From positions 1 to 54,002 of the forward strand of contig NZ_FQWZ01000003.1 in assembly GCF_900129825.1 (NCBI RefSeq): a DNA stretch of 54,002 nucleotides, given 5' to 3'. Below, piece by piece: positions 35,667-51,875 of this stretch. Source of the DNA: Hydrocarboniphaga daqingensis (GTDB lineage: Bacteria; Pseudomonadota; Gammaproteobacteria; Nevskiales; Nevskiaceae). Numbering within the stretch: the first letter of the stretch is position 1; each line of letters begins with the position of its first letter. The notes under the pieces were generated by a model. That model had not been told where the DNA came from, did not search any database, and saw nothing but the letters and a program-made list of their open reading frames with translations. The position numbers and the translations under genes were made by a program.

Positions 35667-36599
35667 ATGTATCGAGGGATCGACCGCCGCGTCGCCAACA
35701 CCATCTGCCGCGTCGGCTTTGCCCTGATGGCCTGGCTCACGTCCACCGTCGCACACGCCTACATCGTGCCCACCAGTGGCGTGACCTACTTCAAGACCAC
35801 GACCACCTATCAGGGCGTGGCGCGGACCACGCTGTATTTCAAGCCGACCGCTGCCAGCACCAGCAAGGCGCCGATGTTGGTGATGCTGCATTACAAGGGC
35901 GGCAATCCCGAGGCGATGGCCTACCTGACCGAGGTGCAGGAGTTGGTGCGTGACTTCGGTATCTGGGTGGCGCTGCCGCCGGTCGCCGACGGCGACTGGC
36001 ACGACGACCCGAAGGACACCAGCACCACCGACGACGTCGGTTTTCTGAGCACGTTGATCGACAGCTCGGTCGCTGCGTATCCGGTCGATGCCAAGCGCGT
36101 CTACATGACCGGCTTTTCCGACGGCGCGATGATGACGCTGCGCTACGCCTGCCAGCGGCCCGACAAGATTGCGGCGGCCGCCGCCGTGTCGGGCGTGATG
36201 TTGAAGAATCTGGTCAACGTCTGCAGCAGCCCGATGCGTGCCACGCCGATGGCGATGATCAATGGCACCGCCGATACGATCGTCAAATACTCGCCGGGCA
36301 AGTACGCCATCTCGATCACCGTGCCCGACTCGGCCAAGCACTGGGCCAAGATCAACGGCTGCGGCGCCGCACCGGTGGTCACCAAGCTGCCCAACGTGTC
36401 CACCAGCGACGGCACCACGGTGCAACTGTCGAGTTGGCTCGGCTGCGCCACGGGCAACGCGGTGCAGCTGTACACGATCAACAACGGCGGCCATACCTGG
36501 CCCGGTTCGCCGTACAACGCCAGCAAACAGGGCGTCACGTCCTACGACATCAACGGCACGCTGGCGGTCTGGGAATTTGTCCGCGCGTTCACCCGCTGA
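35667..36599 (+). CDS. Secreted alpha/beta hydrolase, LpqC / PHB-depolymerase-like esterase
   Basis: The 310-residue product has a signal peptide (about 1-31, VAHA|Y) and an alpha/beta-hydrolase fold. Ser151 in TGFSDG is the nucleophile; Asp203 in NGTADTIVKY and His276 in NGGHTWPG complete the triad. This pattern is shared by LpqC, feruloyl esterases and PHB depolymerases. The usual HGTAD reads NGTAD here. Four Cys may form disulfides. GGAG lies upstream of the ATG. The substrate (polyester or aromatic ester) is uncertain. It is convergent with uvrA, 12 bases apart. Confidence 0.82.
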   Translation: MYRGIDRRVANTICRVGFALMAWLTSTVAHAYIVPTSGVTYFKTTTTYQGVARTTLYFKPTAASTSKAPMLVMLHYKGGNPEAMAYLTEVQELVRDFGIWVALPPVADGDWHDDPKDTSTTDDVGFLSTLIDSSVAAYPVDAKRVYMTGFSDGAMMTLRYACQRPDKIAAAAAVSGVMLKNLVNVCSSPMRATPMAMINGTADTIVKYSPGKYAISITVPDSAKHWAKINGCGAAPVVTKLPNVSTSDGTTVQLSSWLGCATGNAVQLYTINNGGHTWPGSPYNASKQGVTSYDINGTLAVWEFVRAFTR

Positions 36600-36611
36600 C
36601 GCGCAGGCTCG

Positions 36612-39443
<2,832 letters not shown>

Positions 39444-39615
39444 AAGGGTCCGGTCGGGCCTGCTGGGGAGCCGTCGCGAGCCCCCCTCGGCGGGCAAGGA
39501 GCGGGCGGCGGCTCAAAAAGGGGGAAATGTGATGTTGGTGGCAACCGCGGGCGAATCAATGGCGCCCGGAGTGACCCGATGCGAGACGTGCCTGCGCAGC
39601 GGGGCTTGAGGCAAT

Positions 39616-39621
39616 TACAAT
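39616..39621 (+). promoter_or_regulatory. Possible -10 box of ssb
   Basis: TACAAT lies 42 bases before the ssb start, in the 219-base divergent uvrA-ssb spacer. No clear -35 is found at the right distance. No LexA-type box (CTGT-N8-ACAG) was seen anywhere in the spacer. Confidence 0.4.
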
Positions 39622-39662
39622 GGGCCGGTCAGCGGTAATCAACTTTCAATGAGGTCTGTCCC

Positions 39663-40181
39663 ATGGCTCGTGGCGTCAACAAGGTCATTCTGATCGGCAA
39701 CCTGGGCAAAGACCCCGAAGCCAAATCCTTCGCCAATGGCGGCAGCGTCACCAACATCACGCTCGCTACCAGCGAAAGCTGGCGTGACAAGGAAGGCAAC
39801 CAGCAGGAACGCACCGAGTGGCACAACGTGGTGTTCCACAACAAGCTCGGCGAAATCGTGTCCCAGTACTGCCGCAAGGGCTCCAAGGTGTACATCGAGG
39901 GCTCGCTGCGCACCCGCAAGTGGCAGGACAAGACCACCGGTCAGGATCGCTACACTACGGAAGTCCATGCCACCGAGATGCAGATGCTCGACGGCAAGCA
40001 GGGCGGTGGCGGCTCGGCCGAGTTCGGCGGCTCCAGTGGCGCCTCGAGCGGCGGTTATGGCGGCGGCGGTGGTGGTTATGGTGGCGGGAGTGGCGGCAGC
40101 AGCCGCTCGGCGCCGCCGGCCCGCAGTGCGCCGGCCCCGGCGCAGGATCCCGGCTTCGAAGACGACGACATTCCGTTCTGA
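39663..40181 (+). CDS. ssb: Single-stranded DNA-binding protein
   Basis: The 172-residue product has the OB fold ([20 protein letters not shown], then [18 protein letters not shown], and [15 protein letters not shown]), a Gly/Ser/Tyr-rich linker (about 118-155) and the acidic tip DDDIPF that recruits repair and replication partners. It protects single-stranded DNA as a tetramer. Divergent from uvrA as in E. coli. A terminator follows. Confidence 0.97.
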   Translation: MARGVNKVILIGNLGKDPEAKSFANGGSVTNITLATSESWRDKEGNQQERTEWHNVVFHNKLGEIVSQYCRKGSKVYIEGSLRTRKWQDKTTGQDRYTTEVHATEMQMLDGKQGGGGSAEFGGSSGASSGGYGGGGGGYGGGSGGSSRSAPPARSAPAPAQDPGFEDDDIPF

Positions 40182-40209
40182 CGCCCCGCGTACCGGCACG
40201 ATGTCCACC

Positions 40210-40239
40210 AGGCCCTCCTCGACGGAGGGCCTTTTGTTT
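40210..40239 (+). terminator. Rho-independent terminator after ssb
   Basis: AGGCCCTCC (40210-40218) pairs with GGAGGGCCT (40224-40232) around a 5-base loop, and the stem runs into TTTTGTTT. It is 28 bases past the ssb stop. Confidence 0.9.
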
Positions 40240-40344
40240 GGAAGGCCATGGCACCGAACTTGCGGCGCCGCGGCATTCGGCTCCCGCCTCCCACGATGGC
40301 GTCGCCCGGCGCTGCCGCGGCCGGCGCCGCAAGGACATCGACTC

Positions 40345-41583
40345 ATGGCAATACCGTTGAAGAAACCGCTGGTGCCGGCCGGCATGACCGGCCTGGTGCT
40401 GACCGCTGGCGGTGCGCGCGGCGCCTACCAGGCCGGCGTGCTCAAGCGCATCGGCGAAATTCCGGGCCTGCGCGGCAAGCCGTCGCCGTTTCCGATCATT
40501 GCCGGCGCGTCGGCCGGTGCGATCAACGGTGCGGCGATGGCCGCCTACGCCGGCAATCTCGGCGAGGCCACTGACCAGCTGGCGCGGCTGTGGTCGCAGC
40601 TGAAGATGACCGACGTCGTGCGCATCGACACGCCGGCCTTGATCGGCAACGTCGCGCGCATCGCGGCCGACTTTGCGCTCGGCGCGGTGATCGGCGCCGG
40701 CCGCACGGAGTCGCTGCTCGACGCGGCACCTTTGCATCGCTTCCTGACCGGGGCGCTGCCACCCAACGGCATCCGCGATTCGATCGCCAAAGGCCATCTG
40801 TACGCACTGGCGATCACGGCCACCGGTTATCACTCGGGCCGCGCGTTCACGTTCATTGAAGGCCAGGACGGCCATCCGCTGTGGCAGAAGAGCCGGCGCG
40901 TGGCGCTGCGCGCGTCGATCACGCCGCAGCACGTCTGCGCGTCGGCGGCGATCCCGATCGTGTTTCCGCCGGTGCCGCTGGCCGCGTCCGGTACCACCGC
41001 CTACTTCGGCGACGGCGCGATGCGGCTGACCACGCCGCTGAGCCCGGCGATCCGGCTCGGTGCCGACAAGGTGTTCGCAATCGGCATCCGCAGCAAATCG
41101 GCCGCCACCGATCTGCTGCGCGCCGAACTGGCGCCGGCGCTGGCCGGCGAATCACTGCGGCGGCCGCCGTTGTCGCAGATCTGCGGCGTGTTCCTCAACG
41201 CGATCTTCCTCGACCATCTCGACGCCGACCTCGAGCATCTGGCGCGGATGAATGAGCTGATCGGCGCCTATCAAGCGCTGTCGCGCAAGGCGGCGGCGGT
41301 CGAAGTCAGCGAGCCGATGCGCATCGTCAGCCCGTTGAGCATCGCGCCGTCCGAAGACCTCGCCGTCGTCGCCAAGACGCTGTCGCACCGGATGCCGCGC
41401 ACGATCCGCCTGGCGATGGAAGGCTTGGGCACGCCCGATGCGCAGAGCGCCGACCTGCTCAGCTATCTGCTGTTCGACTCGGCGTTCACGCGCGAGCTGA
41501 TCGCGATCGGCTATCGCGATGCCGACGCGCGCGTCGACGAGATCGAGCAGTTCCTGCGCAGCGATCCGCGACCGTCGCCGTAG
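40345..41583 (+). CDS. Patatin-like phospholipase
   Basis: The ATG at 40345 has AAGGA nine bases upstream and gives 412 residues; a much longer in-frame reading runs antiparallel to common sense through ssb in another frame. The oxyanion loop is GGARGAYQAGVL (22-33), the nucleophile is Ser56 in GASAG, and the dyad Asp223 is in GDGA. These define the patatin lipase family. No signal peptide is seen, so it probably acts on lipids from the cytoplasm or inner face of the membrane. The C-terminal 130 residues have no recognised domain. It is convergent with treS. Confidence 0.88.
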   Translation: MAIPLKKPLVPAGMTGLVLTAGGARGAYQAGVLKRIGEIPGLRGKPSPFPIIAGASAGAINGAAMAAYAGNLGEATDQLARLWSQLKMTDVVRIDTPALIGNVARIAADFALGAVIGAGRTESLLDAAPLHRFLTGALPPNGIRDSIAKGHLYALAITATGYHSGRAFTFIEGQDGHPLWQKSRRVALRASITPQHVCASAAIPIVFPPVPLAASGTTAYFGDGAMRLTTPLSPAIRLGADKVFAIGIRSKSAATDLLRAELAPALAGESLRRPPLSQICGVFLNAIFLDHLDADLEHLARMNELIGAYQALSRKAAAVEVSEPMRIVSPLSIAPSEDLAVVAKTLSHRMPRTIRLAMEGLGTPDAQSADLLSYLLFDSAFTRELIAIGYRDADARVDEIEQFLRSDPRPSP

Positions 41584-41653
41584 ACGACGTCGTCGTGCGG
41601 CGGACCGGTTTGGGCTGGCCTGCCGCTGCGATCGATCAGCTGCCGGCCATCGT

Positions 41654-45013
<3,360 letters not shown>

Positions 45014-45049
45014 CGCGTGCTCCTGTCATGACATCGGTGGGGCAGGGCG

Positions 45050-48000
45050 TCATGGCGTGCGGATGCGCCAGATCGCAAACGGCTGCTGCGGTGTCAGCCG
45101 CCACTGCTGATGCTTGCCGTGCCAGAGGAAGTGCTGCTCGTTGACCAGATCGTCGACGGTGAGCCGACCGTCGTCGGGCAAGCCGAAATCCCACAGCGGA
45201 ATCTCGAAGTCCATCGTCTGCGCCTGATGCGGGTCGAGGCTCACGGCGATCAGCAGCACGTTGTGGCGATCGGCGGTGGCCTTGCTGAAGTACAGCACCT
45301 GATCGTTCGAACACGGCAGGAAGTTCAAGCCCAAGTGGGTCTGCAATGCGGGGTTCAAACGACGGATGCGGTTGAGCAGCGTGATTTCGCGCGTGATGTG
45401 GCCCGGCCGCTGCCAGTCCCAGACGCGGATCTGATACTTCTCCGAGTCCTGGTATTCCTCGCGTCCTGGCAGCGCTGCGGCTTCGCACAGCTCAAAGCCG
45501 CTATAGACGCCCCACAAGCCCGACAGCGTCGCGGCCAGCGCCGCGCGGATCAAAAAGCCGGCCCGGCCGCCGTGCTGCAGAAACAGCGGGTTGATATCCG
45601 GCGTGTTGACGAAGAAATGCGGACGGAAGTATTCGCGCATCGCCGTGTCGTTCAACTCGCTCAGATACTCGGTCAGCTCCGCCTTGGTGTTGCGCCACGT
45701 GAAGTAGGTGTACGACTGCGAGTAGCCGACCTTGGCCAGACGGCGCATCAGCTTGGGCCGCGTGAAGGCTTCAGCCAGGAACACCGCATCCGGGTAGCGG
45801 CTGCGAATGTCGGCGATCATCCAGCGCCAGAACGGCAGCGGTTTGGTGTGCGGATTGTCGACGCGGAACAAGCGCACGCCACGCTCGCACCAGAAGCGCA
45901 CTGCATCGCGCAGTGCCAGCCATAGTGACGGCATCGCACCGTCGGCATAGAAGTCGACGTTGACGATGTCTTCGTACTTCTTCGGCGGGTTCTCCGCGTA
46001 CTGAATCGTGCCGTCGGGCCGCCAGGCAAACCATTCCGGATGCTGCTTGAGCCAGGGATGATCGGGTGAGCACTGCACGGCAAAGTCCAGCGCCAGCTGC
46101 AGGCCGTGATCGCGTGCGGCCCGATGCAGTTGGTCGAAGTCATCCAGCGTGCCGAGGCGGGGATCGACCGCGTCGAAGCCGCCTTCGGATGCGCCGATCG
46201 CGTACGGGCTGCCGGGATCGTCGGCGCTGGCCATCAGCGCGTTGTTGCGGCCCTTGCGATGGATACGGCCGATCGGATGGATCGGCGGGAAATACAGCAC
46301 ATCGAAGCCCATGTCGCGGATCCGCGGCAATTGCGCGATCACGTCGATGAAGGTGCCGTGACGCTGGGCATCGAAGCTCATCGAGCGCGGAAACAACTCA
46401 TACCAGCTGGCATAGCGCGCGCTGGGCGGCTCGACCTCCACCGCCAGTGCCGGCTCGTGGCGCGCTGCGAAGGCGCGGGTGTCCGCAGCCCGCATCAGCG
46501 CGGTGGTGTCGTCGGCAATGAGGCGCGTGTAGCGCTGCGCATCGTCGGCGTCGAGCAGTGCATCGTGTAGCGCCTGCAAGGCTTGCGCGGTGTCGCCGGT
46601 GCTGCGTGCCGCGGCTTGCTCGAGTTTATGCAAGCCTTGTTGCAGCTCCACGCCGATCGCGAGCCGGGCGTGATGCTTCTGATGGATCTCATGCCGGTAG
46701 CTGGCCCAGTCATCGCGCCAGGCTTCGACCGTGTACAGGTGGCGACCGAGGCGCGTCACGGTAAACGCGGCGGTCCAGCGATCATTGCCTAGCGGCTGCA
46801 TCGCGACCTCGTGCCACTGCGCTTCGTCGGCCGGGCGCCACAACAGCAGTGCGGCGACGTGATCATGGCCGTCCATGAACACGTCGGCCTGCACGTCGAT
46901 CGTATCGCCGACGACGCGCTTGACCGCGAACTCACCGCCGTCGACGGCCGGTGTGATCGCCTCGATCACGACGCGCGGTGCTTTGACCGCCTGCTCGACG
47001 AGGCGGCGCGCGCGGCTCGCTGCTGTGCTGGCGATTGCAGCCTGTCGCGCCAAGCGGAAATAGCGCAGGTCGCCGCCATCGAGCGTGATGGTCTGCTGCA
47101 GTGACAGCTCGCCATCGTCGCCGAGCAGCTTCGACAGACCGCCCGCTTGGGCCCCCAGCAACGATGCCGGCGACAGCGGCACGTCGTGCTCCAGATCGGC
47201 GTTGATCGCCATCAGCAGCGCATCGTCGGCCTGTCGCGGGTCTTGGTCGCAGCGCAGCAGCGCGGTGACGCGGCCGCCGACGCCCATCAGCGGCCACAGC
47301 TGCGCCGGCTGGCGCAGTCGCGGCTCGCGGGCGAGCCACTGATTCAGTCGGCGGATTTCGTCGCTCAGATCAAACAGCGCGTCGTGCCGCAGGCGGCGCC
47401 AGTCGTCGGGCGAGCCATGGCATGGCGACAAGGGGTCGAGCGCGCCATATTCGAAGCCGATCGGCATCAGCCATCCACAACCGCTGCCGACTGCGAGGCG
47501 TAGCGCACGACGTGCCGCGCGCGATGCAAGGTCCAGCGTGGCCCGGTGCCGAGTGCCTCGTGGCTCGAACGGCGCTTCACACGAGGCAATGACCGGCGCG
47601 ATCCGCGACAGCTGCTGATGTTCGGTCAGCAACCAGTCGCTGCGGAAATCCCACCAGGCGCTGGATCCGAACACGGCGTCGTAGCCTAAGCCGGCCAGCA
47701 TCGGCAGTTGGTTTTGCGGTACGCCGGTGGTTGCCGCCAGAAACCGGCACCGGTGCCGCTGTTGCACGCGGTCCATCACGGTCTGCATCAAGGCGCGCGG
47801 CAGTCGCTGCGGCGTCTGCACGCAGACGCCACTGACGCCGGCCTCGCACCACTGCAGGATGCGTCGATGCCAGTCCTCAGCGACCTGTGCCGCGACCTCG
47901 GCGTCGTCGAGGCGCAGCGCTCGCGCGCCTTGCCAGGCCAGCGGGCGCTGCGAATCGGCGGCAGCATCGAGCGTGGTGTCGTGCTCGAACCAGTCGGGAT

Positions 48001-48340
48001 GCTCGCGCGCGATGCGGCCGTTCGTCGCGCTACGGTCGATCATCGCGTCGAGCAGTACGTCGAGCCCGGCGCGACGCGCATCTGAGGTGAGGCGGCGCAA
48101 GCCGCGTATCGCGTCGGCGTCAGTGCCGTCGGCCAGCGCCGGATGCAGCAGGTTTTCGTCGTCGATCAGCCAGATCGTGCGGCCCGGCGCGAACACCGAC
48201 GGCAACAGCACATGATCGAAGCCCAGCGCGGCGATGCGTTCGAAATGAGCCGGCCATTGCGACAGCGGACCGGCGATCAGCGGGTGCAGGTAATAGATGC
48301 GCGGGGCGAAACCGAGCCCCGACTGGCTGCCGTCAGACAT
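45050..48340 (-). CDS. glgE: Maltose-1-phosphate maltosyltransferase GlgE with extra N-terminal amylase-like domain
   Basis: The product is 1096 residues from the ATG at 48340 (AAGGAG ten bases upstream). The last ~645 residues are canonical GlgE (PRVVIEAITP onward), which moves maltosyl units from maltose 1-phosphate to alpha-glucan. The nucleophile Asp is in FRVDNPHTKPLPFW (about 827), the Glu in FLAEAFTR (about 856) and the Asp in NTPDINP (about 913). The first ~450 residues look like a GH13 barrel (YYLHPLIAGPL, LDVLLDAMIDRSA, HPDWF). Its usual catalytic positions are replaced (GVSGVCVQT, RFLAATTGVP), so it is probably inactive. It may bind glucan or hold the complex together. No glgB lies in the window. 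Confidence 0.93.
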   Translation of the reverse strand: MSDGSQSGLGFAPRIYYLHPLIAGPLSQWPAHFERIAALGFDHVLLPSVFAPGRTIWLIDDENLLHPALADGTDADAIRGLRRLTSDARRAGLDVLLDAMIDRSATNGRIAREHPDWFEHDTTLDAAADSQRPLAWQGARALRLDDAEVAAQVAEDWHRRILQWCEAGVSGVCVQTPQRLPRALMQTVMDRVQQRHRCRFLAATTGVPQNQLPMLAGLGYDAVFGSSAWWDFRSDWLLTEHQQLSRIAPVIASCEAPFEPRGTRHRATLDLASRAARRALRLAVGSGCGWLMPIGFEYGALDPLSPCHGSPDDWRRLRHDALFDLSDEIRRLNQWLAREPRLRQPAQLWPLMGVGGRVTALLRCDQDPRQADDALLMAINADLEHDVPLSPASLLGAQAGGLSKLLGDDGELSLQQTITLDGGDLRYFRLARQAAIASTAASRARRLVEQAVKAPRVVIEAITPAVDGGEFAVKRVVGDTIDVQADVFMDGHDHVAALLLWRPADEAQWHEVAMQPLGNDRWTAAFTVTRLGRHLYTVEAWRDDWASYRHEIHQKHHARLAIGVELQQGLHKLEQAAARSTGDTAQALQALHDALLDADDAQRYTRLIADDTTALMRAADTRAFAARHEPALAVEVEPPSARYASWYELFPRSMSFDAQRHGTFIDVIAQLPRIRDMGFDVLYFPPIHPIGRIHRKGRNNALMASADDPGSPYAIGASEGGFDAVDPRLGTLDDFDQLHRAARDHGLQLALDFAVQCSPDHPWLKQHPEWFAWRPDGTIQYAENPPKKYEDIVNVDFYADGAMPSLWLALRDAVRFWCERGVRLFRVDNPHTKPLPFWRWMIADIRSRYPDAVFLAEAFTRPKLMRRLAKVGYSQSYTYFTWRNTKAELTEYLSELNDTAMREYFRPHFFVNTPDINPLFLQHGGRAGFLIRAALAATLSGLWGVYSGFELCEAAALPGREEYQDSEKYQIRVWDWQRPGHITREITLLNRIRRLNPALQTHLGLNFLPCSNDQVLYFSKATADRHNVLLIAVSLDPHQAQTMDFEIPLWDFGLPDDGRLTVDDLVNEQHFLWHGKHQQWRLTPQQPFAIWRIRTP

Positions 48341-48524
48341 CGCCGGACCGCTCCTTGGTCTGGCGCGGATGCGGCAATGCACCCGCGCAAAGTCGTCGCG
48401 CCGTAATGGCGTGAGCTCGACTTTACGCAGGGATGCCTGAACCGAGAGCGACTCGGTGGAGCGCGCCGCGGCTCACCGGGCGCGGGTGGTGTGCGTCGTC
48501 AGCGTCGCCGACGACGCGCTCCCA

Positions 48525-49400
48525 CTATGGTGACGGCGAGTCTTCGATCCGGAAGTAATCCGGCCGCCCAGCCGTCCACAACTCGCCCCAGAGCTTGCCG
48601 CCACCGTCGACGGTCAGCACTTCGCCGGTGATGAAGCTGCCGGAGCTTGCCGACAGATAAACGCAGGCTTCGGCGATTTCCATCGCGGTGCCGGGGCGTT
48701 TCATCGGGTTGGCACGCGGGAATTCCTTGCGTGCTTCCGGCGGGTAGACATCGAGCCCTTCGGTTGCGGTCAGCCCCGGTGCAACGCAGTTGACGCGGAT
48801 GTTCAGCGGCGCCCATTCGACGGCGACCGTGCGCGTGGCGCCGATGATGCCGGCGCGTGCTGCGACCGTGTGCGCCACGCCCGGCATGCCGCGCTCGATG
48901 ACCACGGCGATGTTGCAGATCGAGCCCGGCGTGCCGGTGTCGCGCCAGTACTGCGCAGCGCGCTGCATCATGTACCAGGTGCCGTTGAGGTTGTTGTTGA
49001 TGACCGCATTCCAGCCCTTGGGCGCGTAGTCGATCGCGCTCTGCGGGAACTGGCCGCCGGCATTGTTCACCGTGTAGTCGAGCCGGCCGAACTCGTCGTG
49101 GATGCGCTTGAACAGCGCGTCGACCTGCTCGGGCTCGCGCACATTGGTCGGCACCGCGATCATCGTCGCGCCGCGCTCGCGCGCGAACGCAGCCACGCGC
49201 TCGAGCTTGTCGGCGGTGCGGCCGCAGATCGCAACGCGCGCGCCGAGTCGCGCGAACAGCAGCGCGGTGGCGCGGCCGATGCCGCTACCGCCACCACTGA
49301 CCATCGCCACCTTGCCGGCGAACAGGTCAGAGCGGTAGACGGTATCGGCGCTCCACAAGGCTTCCGGTGCGTTCGGGTCCAGTGCGTCGGTCGGGCTCAT
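48525..49400 (-). CDS. Short-chain dehydrogenase, 2,4-dienoyl-CoA-reductase-like
   Basis: The 291-residue product has the NAD(P) motif GGGSGIG (37-43) and NNAG (112-115). Where classical SDRs have YXXXK it reads HTVAAR (177-182). This is the arrangement of dienoyl-CoA-reductase-like and AtuG-type SDRs, which have His at that position but normally a Lys where Arg182 stands. The start ATG overlaps the stop of the acyl-CoA dehydrogenase gene by one base (TGATG), so the two are translationally coupled. Together they suggest branched-chain or isoprenoid acyl-CoA breakdown. The precise substrate is unknown. Confidence 0.82.
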   Translation of the reverse strand: MSPTDALDPNAPEALWSADTVYRSDLFAGKVAMVSGGGSGIGRATALLFARLGARVAICGRTADKLERVAAFARERGATMIAVPTNVREPEQVDALFKRIHDEFGRLDYTVNNAGGQFPQSAIDYAPKGWNAVINNNLNGTWYMMQRAAQYWRDTGTPGSICNIAVVIERGMPGVAHTVAARAGIIGATRTVAVEWAPLNIRVNCVAPGLTATEGLDVYPPEARKEFPRANPMKRPGTAMEIAEACVYLSASSGSFITGEVLTVDGGGKLWGELWTAGRPDYFRIEDSPSP

Positions 49401-50614
49401 CAAAGATCCAGCAGTTCGCCGGCGATGATCATCTTGCGGACTTCGCTGGTGCCAGCGCCGATTTCGAGCAGCTTGATCGAGCGATACAGGCGGTTCATCT
49501 CGCTTTCCCAGATGTAGCCGCTGCCGCCGTGGACCTGCATCGCGTGGTTCAGCACCTTGTTCGTGGTTTCGGCCACGTACAGCACGCCGGCGGCGGTCAG
49601 CTTGTGGATTTCGCCACGTCCGGCTTCTTCTTCGCTGACGTCGTTGCAGGCGCGCAGCACCTGATAGGTGAACACGCGCATCGATTCAACCCAGGTGTAC
49701 ATGTCGGCGATCATCGACTGCACCATCTGGAAGTGTGCGATCGGCTTGCCGAACTGCTTGCGCTGCTTGGCATAGTCGATCGACAGCTGCAGCGCGCGTT
49801 CGGCGATGCCCAGGCAGATCGGCGAGATCATCGCGCGCTCCAGATCCAGGCCCGACATCACGATGCGCACGCCCTTGTTCTCTTCGCCGACCAGGTTGGC
49901 GACCGGCACGCGGCAGTTGTCGAACACCAACTCGCCGGTCTGGCTGCCGCGGAAGCCCATCTTGTTGAGCTTCTGCGCCACCTTGAAACCCGGCATGTTC
50001 TTTTCGACGATGAACGCGCTGATGCCCTTGGCGCCCAGGTCCTTGTTGGTCTTGGCATAGACCAGCAGCACGTCGGCGATCGGGCCGTTGGTGATGTAGA
50101 TCTTGCTGCCGTTGAGCACGTAGTGATCGCCGTCGCGATGCGCCGTGGTGCGCATCGAACCCAGCGCGTCGGAGCCGGCGCCCGGCTCGGTCAGGCCCAA
50201 CGCGCCGATCAGCTCGCCGCGGTTCATGCCCGGCAGATACTTCTGCCGCTGCGCTTCGTTGCCGTTGCGCAGAATGTTGTTCATGCACAGGTTCTCGTGC
50301 GCGACCCAGGCCAGCGCCAGCGCATGGTTCCAGCGCGAGAACGCCTGCAGGATCAGGCCCGACGTGAACACGTCCATGCCCGAGCCGCCATAGTTCTCCG
50401 GCGCGGTGATGCCGAAGTAACCCGTGGCGCCCATCTTCGGGAAGATGTCTTTGGGCCAGGACTCGTTGTCGTCCATTTCGGACGCCAGCGGATAGATCTC
50501 GGCTTGGGCGAAGCGGTCGGCGTTGTCGAGGATTTCGACTTCCTGGTTCGACAGGCCCGAAAACGCCTGCTGCACGCTGACACGCTCGGTGGGGTAACGC
50601 TGATCGTCGGCCAT
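49400..50614 (-). CDS. Acyl-CoA dehydrogenase, isovaleryl-CoA dehydrogenase type
   Basis: An FAD enzyme that removes two hydrogens from acyl-CoA. The ATG at 50614 gives 404 residues; the preceding GTG adds three. LTEPGAGSDA and GSKIYITNGP are family signatures. The catalytic base is probably Glu259 in SGLDLER, the position used by isovaleryl-CoA dehydrogenase, because the medium-chain position reads IGAGTSE with no Glu before the Gly. This suits branched substrates (isovaleryl- or citronellyl-CoA). It is the first gene of a pair with the SDR and divergent from frmA. Confidence 0.88.
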   Translation of the reverse strand: MADDQRYPTERVSVQQAFSGLSNQEVEILDNADRFAQAEIYPLASEMDDNESWPKDIFPKMGATGYFGITAPENYGGSGMDVFTSGLILQAFSRWNHALALAWVAHENLCMNNILRNGNEAQRQKYLPGMNRGELIGALGLTEPGAGSDALGSMRTTAHRDGDHYVLNGSKIYITNGPIADVLLVYAKTNKDLGAKGISAFIVEKNMPGFKVAQKLNKMGFRGSQTGELVFDNCRVPVANLVGEENKGVRIVMSGLDLERAMISPICLGIAERALQLSIDYAKQRKQFGKPIAHFQMVQSMIADMYTWVESMRVFTYQVLRACNDVSEEEAGRGEIHKLTAAGVLYVAETTNKVLNHAMQVHGGSGYIWESEMNRLYRSIKLLEIGAGTSEVRKMIIAGELLDL

Positions 50615-50708
50615 GGTTTGCACTTAAGTGAGTCGGACTTACCAGCTACCATAGGAACGCGCCGGTGCAGCCGCTTCGTCCGATGAGGTGAGAACCCGAC
50701 GCCCCCTC

Positions 50709-50725
50709 GGCCCGTGATACGGGCC
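50709..50725. promoter_or_regulatory. Short hairpin upstream of frmA
   Basis: GGCCCGT pairs perfectly with ACGGGCC around a 3-base loop, 27 bases before the frmA start. It lies in the 138-base divergent region between the acyl-CoA dehydrogenase and frmA genes. It could be an operator or leader hairpin; there is no T-tract. Confidence 0.3.
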
Positions 50726-50752
50726 TTCGTTGAATTCCTGATGGAGAACCCG

Positions 50753-51862
<1,110 letters not shown>

Positions 51863-51875
51863 TTCGGGGCCGGCG

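Noticed and set aside
39594-39601. CTGCGCAG palindrome as a LexA box
   Set aside because: It lacks the CTGT-N8-ACAG spacing and flanks.
39736-40344. In-frame extension of the patatin gene back through ssb
   Set aside because: It overlaps ssb in another frame and crosses the ssb terminator; the ATG at 40345 has its own Shine-Dalgarno and the patatin motif soon after.
48502-48517. GCGTCG/CGACGC hairpin downstream of the SDR gene as a terminator
   Set aside because: Six-bp stem without a T-tract on the minus strand.
49367-50686. 439-codon open frame antisense to the acyl-CoA dehydrogenase
   Set aside because: Composition reflects the complementary strand of a real gene; no domain.
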